From: Toxorhynchites rutilus septentrionalis
Lineage: Eukaryota > Arthropoda > Insecta > Diptera > Culicidae
Assembly (NCBI RefSeq): GCF_029784135.1
Contig: NC_073746.1
Location: 256,594,994-256,658,993 of the forward strand
DNA: 64,000 nucleotides
Direction: 5' to 3'
A program made the position numbers and the translations under genes. The notes beneath the pieces were generated by a model that was not told the DNA's origin, made no database searches, and saw only the letters and a list, made by a program, of their open reading frames with translations. This document shows, in pieces, positions 1 through 12,198 of the stretch; the first letter of the stretch is position 1; every line of letters starts with the position of its first letter.

Positions 1-1320
1 CAATCTGCGTTTCGATATCATTATTTTTTTGTACCTTCAATCAATTCAGAGATACAGGTGGTTTAGGGATTTTGGATTCTAAATGAATCAAGTTAAAATG
101 ATCAAAATTTCATCGCCGTGTTCTTCGAGCTGAATCAACTTGACGATAATCCATTCCGTTTTGCAACTTGTCCTAGTTGAACCAGGCAGATCATTCCGTA
201 CGGTATTGCTTAATTTTACGGCAACACTTGTCGATAGATCTGTATGCATTCGCTATCGCACATATTAATCGCTTCGACTTCGAATATCTTTCAAAATCTA
301 CTAGTTCCTGCCTGAAGCTCCTCCTTTACTTCAACCACACATGAGTCTTGCTGCGGCCAGGTATCTGGCTTTTGATACAGGAATGATACAATCGCCGTGT
401 ACAATCGGGCGTACGAAAATGTCCACGCTTGTCCACGGTGAGGGAGGAGGGGGTTTAGATAAAGTCCACGTGGACACATAAAATAAATATTTCTGAAAAT
501 ACAATATAATCAAAAATGAATGAAATCTGCTCGAAATGAAATTTTCATCGAATTTCAATCTTGCCGCTCCTTACGTGTACTCCGTAAAAGTTTAGCTGAA
601 ATGCGTATTCTGAGAGTAACTCACATGAATTGAGAGTGATGAACTTATTTACATTCCGCCAGGACGAAGACACCATCAAAGAATTTTAGAATCTTGTAAT
701 TTGAAAAATACACGACATAGTTTTCTTAGGTACGGGTATGTTGTTTTATCTGTCTTTCGAGAACTCCAAAAGTGATGAACCAAAGGAAAATGAACAACGA
801 ATTACCTGGTGAAGCTTGGTTACGTAGAACGCTACAATATATCGGTTCCATACTATTGCATCCTGTGTCTGGTGAGATTTAAAAGGAATTCTACTTTATG
901 TGCTTCTACAAATCTGCGTTAAATTCTAACAAGTATTGCTTACAACTAAATGAAATTAAAGTCAGCGATCCAGAACAAACTAACAGAATTAGCCAATATG
1001 ATAGACGTCGTATTCCACCGGACAATGTCAAATTTCATCCTCTTTGACAGTCCGGCCGAAAATGTTATGTTTCCCTAAGGTGAGCTATTTCACCCGTCGT
1101 TCTCACCGGATATTGCAACTTCCGGTTATTAATTATTCGGCCCACTTTTCTTGAGCGCAATAATTTCGACTCATAGAATAACATAAAAAATAACCTTGCC
1201 CAGTTTTTTACGAGAAACCAAGCATGTTTTGGAAGGCTGGGCTTTGATGTTGCGGAAGGATCGATTCAGCAATACCACACATTGTGTAAACTAGAAATAA
1301 GAATTAGGCAATCAATAGTT
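1..1320. other. AT-rich non-coding DNA, nothing recognised
   Basis: No ORF here exceeds about 75 codons, and none shows a known domain or a codon bias that stands out from the background. I saw no terminal repeats, tandem arrays or tRNA-like boxes. Probably intron or intergenic DNA. Confidence 0.5.
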
Positions 1321-1324
1321 TGAA

Positions 1325-1830
1325 AAAGAGGCCACACAGAGAAACTCGATGTTTGGAAGCCGCATGAATTATTCTAAAGGAAGTTGATTGACTAATTTTC
1401 ATCAGCGAAGCACAACTAAATCAACCCATTTCTGGAGTAAATAATCACGGGTGATAGAAATTGGAAAAATACGATATCGTTCGCAAAAGATCATGGGATA
1501 AGCAAGACAAACCACTACAAATATCATCAAAGCCTTGACTCCAAAAAAGGGATGCTGTGTGTATGGTGGAACTGGAAGCGAATCTTCGATCGTGAGGTGT
1601 TACATAGCCAAAAGGTTAATTCAGTGTTGTACGGTTCACAACTGATAGTTTTCGCGATGCGATTATGGAAGAAACCACCAAAATCGATCAACATAAAAGT
1701 GTCACATAAATATCTGATGACGTGCCAAAAAAAAAATAAAATAGGGTGATTAGTCGGGAAGCTTTGATGCATCCACGGTATAGCCCAGACCCTGCAAACA
1801 TCTTTGTGATCTATTAAGAAATGATCGAGT
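1325..1830 (+). pseudogene. Decayed mariner transposase (relic)
   Basis: Reading across frames gives a run of mariner transposase landmarks in the right order: VWKPHEL-like near 1350, ITGDRNW-like near 1448 (normally ITGDEKW, carrying the first catalytic Asp), RKRSWDK near 1480, LTPKKGMLCVWWNWK at 1533-1577 (normally PKKVMLCVWWDWKG), INSVLY-like near 1620, and EALMHPRYSPDPA near 1755-1795 (normally HPPYSPDLAP). The part that should hold the second catalytic Asp (HQDNARPH) is unrecognisable near 1700. Stops and frameshifts separate the blocks, and no terminal repeats were found, so this is an old immobile copy. The family assignment rests on motif order recalled from mariner proteins; the subfamily is not determined. 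Confidence 0.75.
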
Positions 1831-2027
1831 TATAAGCGCTCGAAATCTTTGATTTTTTCCTACTTGTTCGTGTTTTCATTTTACGCCCTAATCTTCCGGT
1901 TAGACGTAGTGCTACTTCAGAAAAATTATTCAGAAATTAAACAGAAAAACTCAGATACTTTTTAAATGACCCAATATATTCGAATTATTGTGTGTCTATA
2001 AGAGTGATGCTTTGGGTTTTTTTTCCC

Positions 2028-2569
2028 TGAACCCTTTTACGGGTAGTGGTAACTATATTGCCACCAACGATTTTATTTTTTTCTCTTCTTCAACAATAAA
2101 TTATTGCTTGTAGCCTAATTGTGGTAACTAGTTCTGATATCTAGCAACGTGCCTGTTTTATTTTGGCACGAAAAAATTAAAAACTATTCATATTGTAGTC
2201 ATTTGGTGTTATCAACTTCCAATTTAGAGCAGCAAGAGCAAATTTCCCGAAAAGTCATTGAAAAACAGTATATTTGTTGAAGTTTTCAATACATATGAAC
2301 TGTTTAGGACCTGCTGAGTCTCATCATGCATTTTATTAATTGTTTTTGTTGAAACTAACATCAAAAAAATATAAGAAAAACATTTTGACCATCAAGTGTT
2401 TACCGCTAGACGGGCATGCGGCAACTATATTGCCACCAATTTTTTCAATGTTTTTAATTGTTTTGTTTATTGAAAAAAATCTTTTGTGTATTTAAGCATG
2501 TACACATGTCGCTGTATTGTAGTTTGCGTTGATTACATCCCTAGTTCTCACAGTCCGTTAGAGGGTTAA
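2028..2569. mobile_element. TTAA-flanked MITE, copy 1 (piggyBac-like ends)
   Basis: The left end reads TGAACCCTTTTACGGG and the right end CCGTTAGAGGGTTAA, imperfect inverted repeats bordered by TTAA or a one-base variant. A palindromic motif GGCAACTATATTGCCACC occurs twice inside, near 2045 (GGTAACTATATTGCCACC) and at 2414. The same layout is seen in the copy at 5939-6495. No coding capacity. TTAA borders and CCCTTT-type ends suggest mobilisation by a piggyBac-type transposase, which is inferred and not shown. Confidence 0.65.
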
Positions 2570-3165
2570 AGCCGGCACGAATTCGGGAACAACCTAAAAT
2601 TTTCCAAGACACACGAGGTTGAACAGTAAATTTTTTATGTGGATTTTAGCGGTGAAAGCAATCTGACAACATAAGTGGAATTTGGAAGAAACTAAATATC
2701 GATACAAATAACTTACCGGGGAATGCGAATAAATGAATTCAAAACGAACCGTTATTATTAATTAAACTAACATTTTTATCCATAAAACTATAAAATAGAA
2801 AATAGAAGCAATCCTAAAATGAAATGCTGGTTTCATGCTGGTCATAGAGTTGAAGTTTTTGCCATCGAAAAAGTTTTGCAAAATCACTAAATTAGGAAAG
2901 CATATGCTGCCACTGCTGATGAAGCGTTGATTTTCTCAATGTTTATATTGTTTGATTTGATTATTTGATTACTTTGAATCTGGCGAGCAAATGTTATATG
3001 AGGGGCTCAAAACGAAAGGGGTGTAAGTGACATGTTTGATTTCTTTTTCATCGACTCTCTCTTCTGGTCAGGACTGAGCTGCAAACACATTTCTAGCTGT
3101 GTTTGACAATTTGGATGATAGGTCAAAACCTCATCTATCGGTTTCCATAGTAAACTTAAATTGGT
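2570..3165. other. Non-coding, nothing recognised
   Basis: AT-rich DNA without a credible ORF, terminal repeat or tandem repeat. Confidence 0.4.
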
Positions 3166-3174
3166 TTTTGTAGC

Positions 3175-3238
3175 AGTGTCAGGGAACGCCCCAAAAAGTA
3201 TGGAAAATCCTGATAAATCAGGAAGGTTTGCATCTCTG
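3175..3238 (+). repeat. hAT-family right-end fragment
   Basis: This stretch, ending AATCAGGAAGGTTTGCATCTCTG, closely matches the right terminus of the hAT-like element at 36685-36746 (AATCAGGAAGGTAGACATCGCTG), including the upstream AAAAAGT..GGAAAATCCTGA block. No matching left end was found nearby, so only the terminus remains. Confidence 0.6.
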
Positions 3239-5760
3239 CTCGTGGCCATAGAGGACAACCGGTCTTATGAGCGTTTTGTAGAGGTAACTATTTTTACGAT
3301 TGCTAAGTCTGTGTCGTCCTCGGATTCAGAAACCATCATGTATTTGGCTTTAGACGCATTAATGCTCAGTCCAATTCTTTCTGTTTCGTGCTTCAGTCTG
3401 GTGTAATGTCCAACTTCTGTCTTAAATGTAAGTTATCTTATCCATATTTCTGTTTAGAGATCTGTATTCCTTCAAAATCCAAACATCATGTTATAGATAA
3501 GATCTTTTGGCTCAGATGCCTTATTTAAAATTTAATTTGCATTTGTCAGGTTTCAAATAAAGACGCATTGGTTCAGTTAATCTACACGTTTCTGAGTTTA
3601 ACAATACATGGTGCGTCATATTGGCCTTGGACTGTATTAAAGGGGCGTGTGGTGGTGAAGGTAGCAACGTACAGATCACAAAATAATATTGCAAGAAAGC
3701 ACCATATAAAACATTATATATTGTATATATTATTCCTGATGTGTCATATACGATATCATTCCCGCAGTTACGGATTGGACGTATTCGACTAGAAATAACA
3801 TTTATATGGACACGTTCCGCAGTGTGGGCAACTTGCATAAACAAACCAAAAGACACGTTCTCATGATTTCAAATCACAATTATCTCCGTTCGGTGAAGTC
3901 CTAAACAAATTTCAAATTAGGGATCTCTTCCAGGAAGGCAACACGCGCCATTTACTCTCTGGATGTGTACAGAGCCCTTTTCGGGGTGAAATCTACGTAC
4001 GTTCATTCAGCCGATCGACAGCGGAAAAAGAATGAGAAGCGCGTTCAAACGGAACGATGTATGCCGTGCCATGTGTTAACTCCTTGTATGATAGGTTTTA
4101 TTTTTCCATCCGTGGGAGTGGATTGAACGTAGCCAGCAAAAAAACTAATCCTTTTGAGCACATTCGAATCTGTGCTCGTTTCGGAAGAGAAATTTTCAAT
4201 TTGTTTGCCTTTGCGTAATGGATGGAAAATGATCGAATCGAATGAGAAAAATGAGATTATTTCAATCGAGGGTTTCAGTAGGTGTTGAATTGGATCCCTG
4301 AAATTGATTGGGTGGTGAGAAATCATTTTTCCGCACGAGTTTTGCTCATGTTTTTTCACCATATTGTTGGAACTACATCCTGGAGTATTGAATGTCTTCG
4401 AATATAATAACGAATAAAAAACACCAATACTAGCTCGAAAAAAAGAACACAACCCGACTGCACTTGTTGGAAATTACTTATCTACCATTAACCTTGTGTA
4501 TACTTCTCTACCAGTCGAATCGCTACGATAAGCGGTAATCCTGGTTTTCAATTAAAAGTTAGCTTCCACTCTGATCCCTCTCATGACAGCTGTCGGTCAG
4601 CAAGTTCGTATTCCTGAGACACTATTACCAAAAAAAATGTATTCCAGAGCAGGATTCGCTGTATAGCTAAAGGATAAACAAAGGAAAAGGAAAACAAAAC
4701 TGCAAAAAGTGATACCGAATTGGGACAACGAACGGTCAATAGCAGTTGTGCTAGCGAACTTATTTTTCCCGCCCGCATTCCGGCTGCGGATATTGTTTTC
4801 CTCCACATGGATACGCACACACGTTGGAACAGTCCGAATTTATATCGCCGCTAACTTTTTAATCACCTCCAGATGGCCGAGAGTGAAAGGATTCAACTTT
4901 TTGCTTAATTAATTTCTCGTTTCAGTTCCTCCTTCGGATGACTACTAATTAGATTTTCAAGTTTGCAAGTAATATCCTCCTTTCGACGATAAAATGGTAA
5001 ACTGGTGAAAACATCCCGAGTCAAGTATTCTTCCTTGGACCATCATTGGGGAGAATATTAAAATAATTATTCAATTTATTTATTCATTATGAAATTAAAT
5101 TCACATATCTTGCTCTGTGCCAATTTATCGTGGCTCTCCGAGAAGGAATCACCCCGAATGGATGAACAAATCAAACACTGTACCTCATGAATATTTATCA
5201 TTCTATTTCCTCGATGGTTATTCAATGAAAAGGTCTCATCGTCATAGTTCCGACTGCTTTCTCCTCCCGAAGGCAGCAGTGCTTGAAAGGAAGACATAAG
5301 TTTTGTATTCCGTGCTTAATAGCGTTTTGGGAGCTTTGAAATCCGGGCAACTCATGCAAGGGAAGCAGCTCGGGAAGGGTACTTTCCTATTAGCATAAGA
5401 ATAGGATTATATCTGGCGTTGTGAAGTACGAAGGGGGAAGGAAGCTGGAGATTCGCATGGAGCCCCTATGGTCAGACGAATAATTGATCTGGACAAAAGG
5501 AAGTTGTATACTAATTGGTGCAAATCCAGATTATTATTATTATTATTTTCGTTTTGTTATATAAAATTAAATCTGTCAACTACACTCAACCAAGCGAGAT
5601 ATTCACAACAGTCACTATCGTACAATTGGAATCTCAAATGAAACCAATGTTGAATGTCATGCACGCATAAATTTGAACGAATATTTTTTCGATATGATTC
5701 AATAGCGAATAATCAGAGTTAATTGTTTTGATTATACAATTTATGATGCTGTAGTTTAGA
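3239..5760. other. Non-coding, nothing recognised
   Basis: Several ORFs of 60-135 codons occur on both strands, but none shows a conserved domain, a start context or coding-type third-position bias. The DNA is moderately richer in GC around 4740-4840. I see no repeats or RNA genes. Confidence 0.4.
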
Positions 5761-5821
5761 ATAACATAAAGAAGGTCAGAACTGGTATCGGAAAAATTTG
5801 ACCAATATTTTGGCTAGAGAT

Positions 5822-5940
5822 AAATGGCCTCCCAGTTCACCACATCTAAACCTCTTGGATTATTTCATATGGTAACATATGCTGTTGAAAATAAACGAGC
5901 AAAATGTGTCAAAAGGTGTTCGAAGTTGGTCAAGAAGGTT
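5822..5940 (+). pseudogene. Tc1/mariner transposase C-terminal relic
   Basis: One frame reads KWPPSSPHLNLLDYFIW followed by a stop and further related residues. This matches the WPPxSPDLNPLDYFxWG block around the third catalytic residue of Tc1-type transposases. The Asp/Glu position is His here and the ORF is broken, so it is inactive. The TTAA MITE at 5939 begins where the similarity ends, so that insertion may have truncated the relic. Confidence 0.7.
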
Positions 5941-6495
5941 AACCCTTTATTAGGCAGTGGCAATTATATTGCAACTCACAAAAAAAAAAATTTTCGCCGC
6001 GCTAACAATACTTCAATTTTTTTTTGGGCTGCGGAAAATGTACGATATTAATTATCATTTTTATATAAACACATTTTTTCAGAGCGTCCATAAAAATTTT
6101 AGTTTAAATTCTTTGAAAATACAACAAATTGATGAATTTTTCACTGGAAACGTTCTATTTAGGATCTACTGTGTAAGATCATGCAGTTTTTTCAATAACA
6201 TAAACGGATAATTTGATGAAAATTCAAATTTGTAAGTCTATATAAATTTTTTTTCCCTGCACTATAATTGTTTGCATAACCAAATGCGCAATAAAGTGAG
6301 CTTACAAAATAGCGGCAAACAGTGTTTTTGGGGTTAACGAGCAGTGGCAACTATATTGGCATCAATTTTTTCAGCTGTTTCAATAGTTTATTATTTATCC
6401 AAAGTTAATATGTGTTCTTCCTCATTGAAGGATTATGTTTTACTGAAGTTTGAGTCTATTCTTTTCTTAATTCTCACGGCCTTATAAAGGGTTGA
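5939..6495. mobile_element. TTAA-flanked MITE, copy 2
   Basis: Begins GGTTAACCCTTTATTAGGC and ends GGCCTTATAAAGGGTTGAA, an inverted repeat of about 15 bases with one TTAA intact and the other TTGA. Like copy 1 at 2028 it has two internal palindromes (GGCAATTATATTGC near 5957 and GGCAACTATATTGGCATC near 6346) at similar spacing, and the shared phrase TTAGGA.CT.CTG near 6159 corresponds to 2306 in copy 1. No coding capacity. Confidence 0.7.
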
Positions 6496-7140
6496 AGTTG
6501 GTGTTATTCCGAAACATATGGTATAAATGATGAACATAATATTATCTAATAAAACCCTAATATCTTACGTAAAATAATCGAAGTTTGAATTTGTATGAAA
6601 AAGTATTGAAAACGGTGTTTGCCATGTAATATTATTTGATTGTTATCTTAGTTGCAATGTCCATTCACACTTGGTCTGACGTTGTCATGATGTATTTTTT
6701 GTCGTTTCTATTCTCTCAATCTGGTCGTTTTCCTTTCAGTGCTCTGTTCAAAAGTATTAATGTGGTAATTATGTGGTTGATTCCAATCACGTGTCTTATT
6801 TTTTTTACGTAGGATTATCTCTATCAACAAAGGTGCTAAATCAGAGAATATGTAACGTTTCCATGGAATAATGTTAGCGTTAAAAGCTTTTCTTGCTTCG
6901 AAAGAATTTCGATAATTTGCAAACCAATCGAATCAGAAGTTATCTATGATTTGTTTGGTATGCTAAGCATAACGATTCCCTAATCCGTAAACGGTTTAAA
7001 TTAACGACAATCGGAAGTATTCCCATTTTGTGTGCAATTCTTTCCTTACCTAACAATGCTGTCAATAACAAGCAAATAATGCATAATCTATGATTCAACA
7101 ACCTTTCAGCTAGCGACTAGACGGCAGCGGCAGCGATGCT
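6496..7140. other. Non-coding, nothing recognised
   Basis: AT-rich DNA without a credible ORF or repeat structure. Confidence 0.4.
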
Positions 7141-7147
7141 TTACAAA

Positions 7148-7203
7148 TGGCCTCTTCCAAGGCCAAGAGTTTAATTTTAATTTAAGTTAAGTTTAATTTA
7201 AGT
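7148..7203 (+). repeat. Non-LTR retrotransposon 3' end (stem-loop plus AT tail)
   Basis: A perfect short stem-loop, TGGCCT / AGGCCA, is followed by AAGAG and a low-complexity TTTAATTTAAGTTAAG tail. The same layout (short GC stem-loop then AT tail) ends the CR1-like element at 63352-63402 and the fragment at 20316-20378. This is therefore read as the extreme 3' end of a heavily 5'-truncated LINE. Confidence 0.45.
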
Positions 7204-7421
7204 TAAAAGCTGATGAAGTGAGAGGGTTAAAAATAAAGTTGTGCCATGGTGTACACGATTCCAGCCCTTCTGGTTATCTGAAACAAAACAAAAAATCATG
7301 CAGATTCTGAATCAGTAAAGATGTCGCTATCGCATGAACCTCGGACAAGTCAAAAACATCTTTCTTGAAAAAATGGCGGCCGTTTGAAAACGTTTTTCAA
7401 CTTCTGCTATACAATTGAAGC

Positions 7422-7990
7422 ACAAATTTCTGCATTACTCGAGAATTGATCAAGCAAATGAAACCAAATTAGGTTCTGTCATACAAATGAAAATTTCTGC
7501 ATTACTCGAGAATTAATCAAGCAAATAAAACCAAATTTGGCATGTAACGGAGAAACATGTTATTTGCAAGTGGTTGAAAAATCTTGAACGAGAATTGTGA
7601 CTGAAATTATCCTGATATTGTAATGTCGAGTTTTGGTAGAAGTACACTCAGGTTTTTTTACGCGGTTTTTTTGCGTGGTTTTTTACGAGGTTTTTTACGC
7701 GGGTTTTCCAATTAACGCGTTTCTTTTACGCGGATTTTCCAATTAACGCGGTTTTTTTACACGGATTTTTCAATTAACGCGGTTTTTTTGCGCGAATTTT
7801 CCAATTAACGCGGTTTTTTACGCGTGTATTAGAATTTTATAGTAAAAGGTAATTTTAAAGGGTAGATTACAAGATATTGATTGATGAATAATTCTGCGAT
7901 TGGACCCATAAACAGCGCTTAGTAATAAAACGTGGATGTGATAACGAAAAATAAGTATTATATAAATATTTGAATCGATTGTTTGAAATT
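7422..7990 (+). repeat. Microsatellite-type repeat, fragment E
   Basis: Contains the family units AATTTCTGCATTACTCGAG and ATCAAGCAAAT(A/G)AAACC twice, then the distal unique part: AACATGTTATTTGCAAGTGG, GTTTTGGTAGAAGTA, GAATTTTATAGTAAAAGG and TCTGCGATTGGACCCAT. The order is the same as in the copies at 22030, 35205, 39499 and 50112. The terminal GCCGGGTCAGCTAGT is missing. It is interrupted at 7645-7826 by an ACGCGG-rich element. Confidence 0.75.
7645..7826. mobile_element. ACGCGG minisatellite element inserted at TA
   Basis: About six imperfect ~30-bp units of the type TTTTCCAATTAACGCGG plus a T-run lie between TACACTCAGG on the left and GCGTGTA on the right. Comparison with an uninterrupted relative (TAGAAGTACTAGGAATTC at 40079-40096) shows that the extra DNA sits exactly at a TA, which is duplicated (7643-7644 and 7827-7828). 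This supports a mobile element with TA target choice and not local repeat expansion. Confidence 0.6.
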
Positions 7991-10900
7991 TCGAAAAAAT
8001 GTTCTAGATGCTAATCACTTTGTTTTTGTCACAGCTTGGATGACGATTTGCATTGGAAAAAAGCTTCAGTTTATATTTCTGATTGATTCATTCCTTAAAG
8101 TGTATCACTCTAAATAGTAGAAACCCCATTATTCACAAGCGCATTTATCTCTTTTTGATTGCCCCAAGGAACTGCTATGCGTAGAAGTAATCATCAAGTT
8201 ACGCAACCCTTTGCCGTATATACGAGTATAATACAATCATTTAGGTAGATAGCGAATGAAACAATATAATCGTAAACATTTTGATGAATGTGATGAACCT
8301 ATAAAAAGTGGAGATAAAACCGACTGAATGGCAGCGATGGCGTAAAACTTTCCAGACATATTTTTTCCTCAGCTCCAATGTCGTCACGATGTATCTGTAA
8401 ATAATTCGAATTGTATTTTTCTCTTCTCTTACAGGTAATTTCATCATCACAAATGTTTTCAGTCAAGGTAAAATAATATGTTTCCAAAACTACAATTCAA
8501 CCAAATAAATGAATCGTGTAACGATGCCTGTGCAATAGTTGAAGTCTTCGCGTTGAGATAAACATTATTGATGATGGCTCAGTACATTTATTATCCCAAC
8601 TAATACTGATGGTATTTCCTGAACCCAGCCAGCATTGTCAAGTGACATTCCATTATCTTTTGCATTTTTTAAAAATAAAAAATAATACTGCTGGCCATTT
8701 GGTTCGCATTCTCAGTGTCCAGTGAAGCTGCAGTAGAAAGAAATAAACGTTTTTTTTGGGAAATATGAAAACATCTCGAGAATATTCATCAACGGATAGA
8801 TGGTTTCTCGCGAGAATTGCCATCTTCCTGCAATACATCGTCAGCTGCACTTACAGCTCTCCCATATACTGATGTTCCGTTAACGTTTCCCACGCTTGTG
8901 GATAAAAGTTCGTCGTTGGCCGGAGCTAGCGATGGAACTCGGGGACGGTAAAAACACTATAAGTTTGTCGTCCGTATTCTTGCGAGGGTAATTTTTACTC
9001 GCAGCATGCTGACAGGGTAACTAATGGACAAAAGCTATTTTGCACCTTTACACCATCCCAGCCAAGCTGTTTCTTCCTGCTTTCTTGTGGCTCTTCGTAG
9101 AAGGAATGCTAGAGGGGGTTGGTCTGACAAAACGTTATTGTGGATAATGAGCTTTTTTCGCTGCTCCAGCGATAGTTCCCCGGCTGGCTGTATTTTTTCA
9201 ATGACGACATAAAATAATTAAGATAGTATCATTTACATTTAATATCTTTCCTAGGGATTGTGCAGGATTAAGGAACAAGAGTAAAGTGCAGACAAGAGGG
9301 AGGGAGCTAGCCAATGTTATGAACGGATGAAATTAAATTCAATTAAATGAGCGGTTTGAATAGATTACGTGCGGGAATAACTGCGCCATCCTCTAGTGAA
9401 CTATGAACTGAAATTGAGTTTTCATTTTCGCTTTTACCAGATCATAAGATCCTGGGTGTACGTTTTGTCCTCGTTTACATTATTGGTTTTGATTTTCTTC
9501 ACTTTTTACATGTCTTTAATGTTATAGAATGACGACGAGATAAAGGAAATTAATTTAAACAACGTCTACCGGGAAAAGTGGCCCACTTGATTTTTTTTCG
9601 TTTTGGGAATCCAGGATTCATATGAATGGAAATCATATGGCCAATCCTGATAGTTAATGATAGAATCGTACTATGCAAGTTCGACACTTGTAATATGCTT
9701 CAAAAAGTAATAAAAATAATTTTCTCTCAAAGCAGTTTTCGTTGTAATTTTTTGCATTGTTTCTGTGAGGTTTTTATGGGTGAAAACCGTTGAGTACCCT
9801 GTGGATGTTTTAAATGAAGGGATGCATTTCTTCCTAAATTTGACATTTTCCTCTCCAGCTTAACTCTGAGTAATATGGTATACCTTCGACAAGTGTTGTC
9901 ACATGACAGATTCATTATGAGAGGTTGGGATTTTTTTTTAATTTTCTCTGTTGTTGATTCTGCACGGTACAGATTACAGATTTCTGTCTGAAGTACATAT
10001 TTTAATGAGTGTAAAATTTATAACACTGTTTTCAATGGAGTATTCGAAACGTTTCTAGGTTTTTAAGATGGGAATTCACAAGAACAGGAAAACATAACAT
10101 GAATCTTCTCAACATTGGTGGACAAATAAATGCTCAAAAAATAGATAGTTCGTTCGCATTTACGGCGTTTCGAAGCCTTGTTTCCAAATTTATTATTACG
10201 GCGCTCTCATTGGCAACCGTCGAGAGTTTTTTTTTCTGTAACTGTAATAAACGGCGAGGGCAGCCAAAACTTTATTTTCCCTGATCGAAAATCGAAAAAA
10301 AATCAAATGTGAATACAATGTCTTTTTCCGTAAAATTTCATGACATTTGCTTTTACCAATTATATGAGACTCGTCTTCTTCGAATTGATAGTGTTGAATT
10401 CTATTTCCACCATGCAATAAGCTTGTCCGAATTTATTATACAATCTGTCTACATTTTCAACATTTCTACGATCCCGCTGTCAATGCTAGTACCATGTACA
10501 TTAATCAATACACCCACTATGTCAACCCATATCTCACCCGATGCGACACAGTTAACTTCACCACCAGAGACCGGCTCTTTCCGCCGCTCGTTTATCACAT
10601 ACAGCTCATTCAGCCCGTCAGCCTCTTTCTATAAGGGAAAAAAAAACTCATGTGGAGTCTCACATAAATTTGCATTCATCATCCATCCCATTCGGTACCA
10701 ACCTCATCCATAAATCCACCATAGATTGTAGGATTGTGGAAAACCTGACGGTTCTACTTTCTGTTGGGTGGCTGGAAGAAGCAGCATCAAAAACAGCTCA
10801 CCGACATTGATAAAGCATAAAACTATACCCATCCGTCAACGAGACTGGTTTGTCGTGTGTATGACTAGTGCCACTTCTAAAGCTGCTCGCTCACTCGCCT

Positions 10901-12198
10901 ACAACAGATCTCTTTTTTATACTTTCACGCCTTCGTGACAAGTTTTGATCTTTTATGGAGTCGTTTTTTTTCTCGTATGATTTTTTTGTAGTGTTGCTCA
11001 ACCAACACGTCTTCAGCTGTAATGTGAATCATGGACTAGTGCAGGAAGCGATACTTTTTTTTTGAAAATGATTGAAACTAGCATAGAAACCAATACAAAA
11101 ATATTCTCAAATATTCTCATCCCTTTTTCGGTGGCGAAATTCTCTCGCAACCAAAAATATCATATCAAATTCAACTCAGCCTTCGCGACGTTATGCTTGT
11201 ACATTTTCTCGGAACGCGTAATCACCATCCATAAAATATGATATGTAGGTTAATGAAGGTAGCAATCCGGGTAAGATTCCACCTTCAAATAACAGCTCGG
11301 GAGAATACTTCGCTAATGAAGCAATTTTGTGCCGCTGTTGTGTAAAACCGTGTGCAACCAAAGCCCCTAATCGTCAGAACGTATGAAGTTTATTCTCAAC
11401 CGATATGGCATAATACCCCAATGCCGTTGAAACCGATTAGAAGCTCCCAACGGGTGGTGGATCTGGTAGAATTTGTTGTAATCACCTCACTCCTCGAAGC
11501 CTCGAAGCCGTTCGCTACGTGGTTTCCGTTTCGTTTCAATGTCAATACGACCCCGAGTCTGACAAATTTATTAAAACGGAATATCATATCGAGATAATAT
11601 TATTTTATTCTCGATTGCGTAACACCCAGGGAAGGTATCTGATGCAAAGATGCAGCATGAAACCGTGCACGATAATGGCGACCTTTGCATAACCAAGGAA
11701 AGGGTGGGTTGGAGGAGCATAATCATTTTCTAGCTTGAACGCATTGCATGTTGAGAAATATGTCGTGTCAGTTTTATTGCTCGTTTCGCTTGAACCGAGG
11801 TGTGTGCTTATGTAACATTGGTTTCCACAGAAATGATACATCCGTTGGAATGGATGTGATCAAGATAATTGCACTATTCACAGTCGCAGGATAAGTATGG
11901 TGTGTGTTGGAAGAAGGTGATTTATCTAAGTCTCTAAGAGCTTGTTAAATTTGCGAACACTCTCGTCGACGTTGTTTTGCGCCACGTGTAAGATATGCTC
12001 ATAAATAAAGCCTTGACATTGGTTCGCTACGAACGCTATCGCATATCGCATTGTCATTGAAGTCGTTTTCTCATTTCGATTCCTCGGTGAAATATTCAAT
12101 GTTTCAACACATTAGATTTGATTTTCCACAATATCTCACAATAATATTTCTTTCACTTTTATTCAATTGGGTTCGTCAAGTGTTTAAAATAAAAGCGG
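7991..12198. other. Non-coding, mostly unique DNA
   Basis: 4.2 kb without a recognisable gene. ORFs reach 134 codons (10309-10713, plus) but show no domain. The stretches 10450-10900 and 11350-11540 are richer in GC than their surroundings and could hold conserved regulatory or exonic sequence, but nothing in them identifies one. No long repeats seen. Confidence 0.4.
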
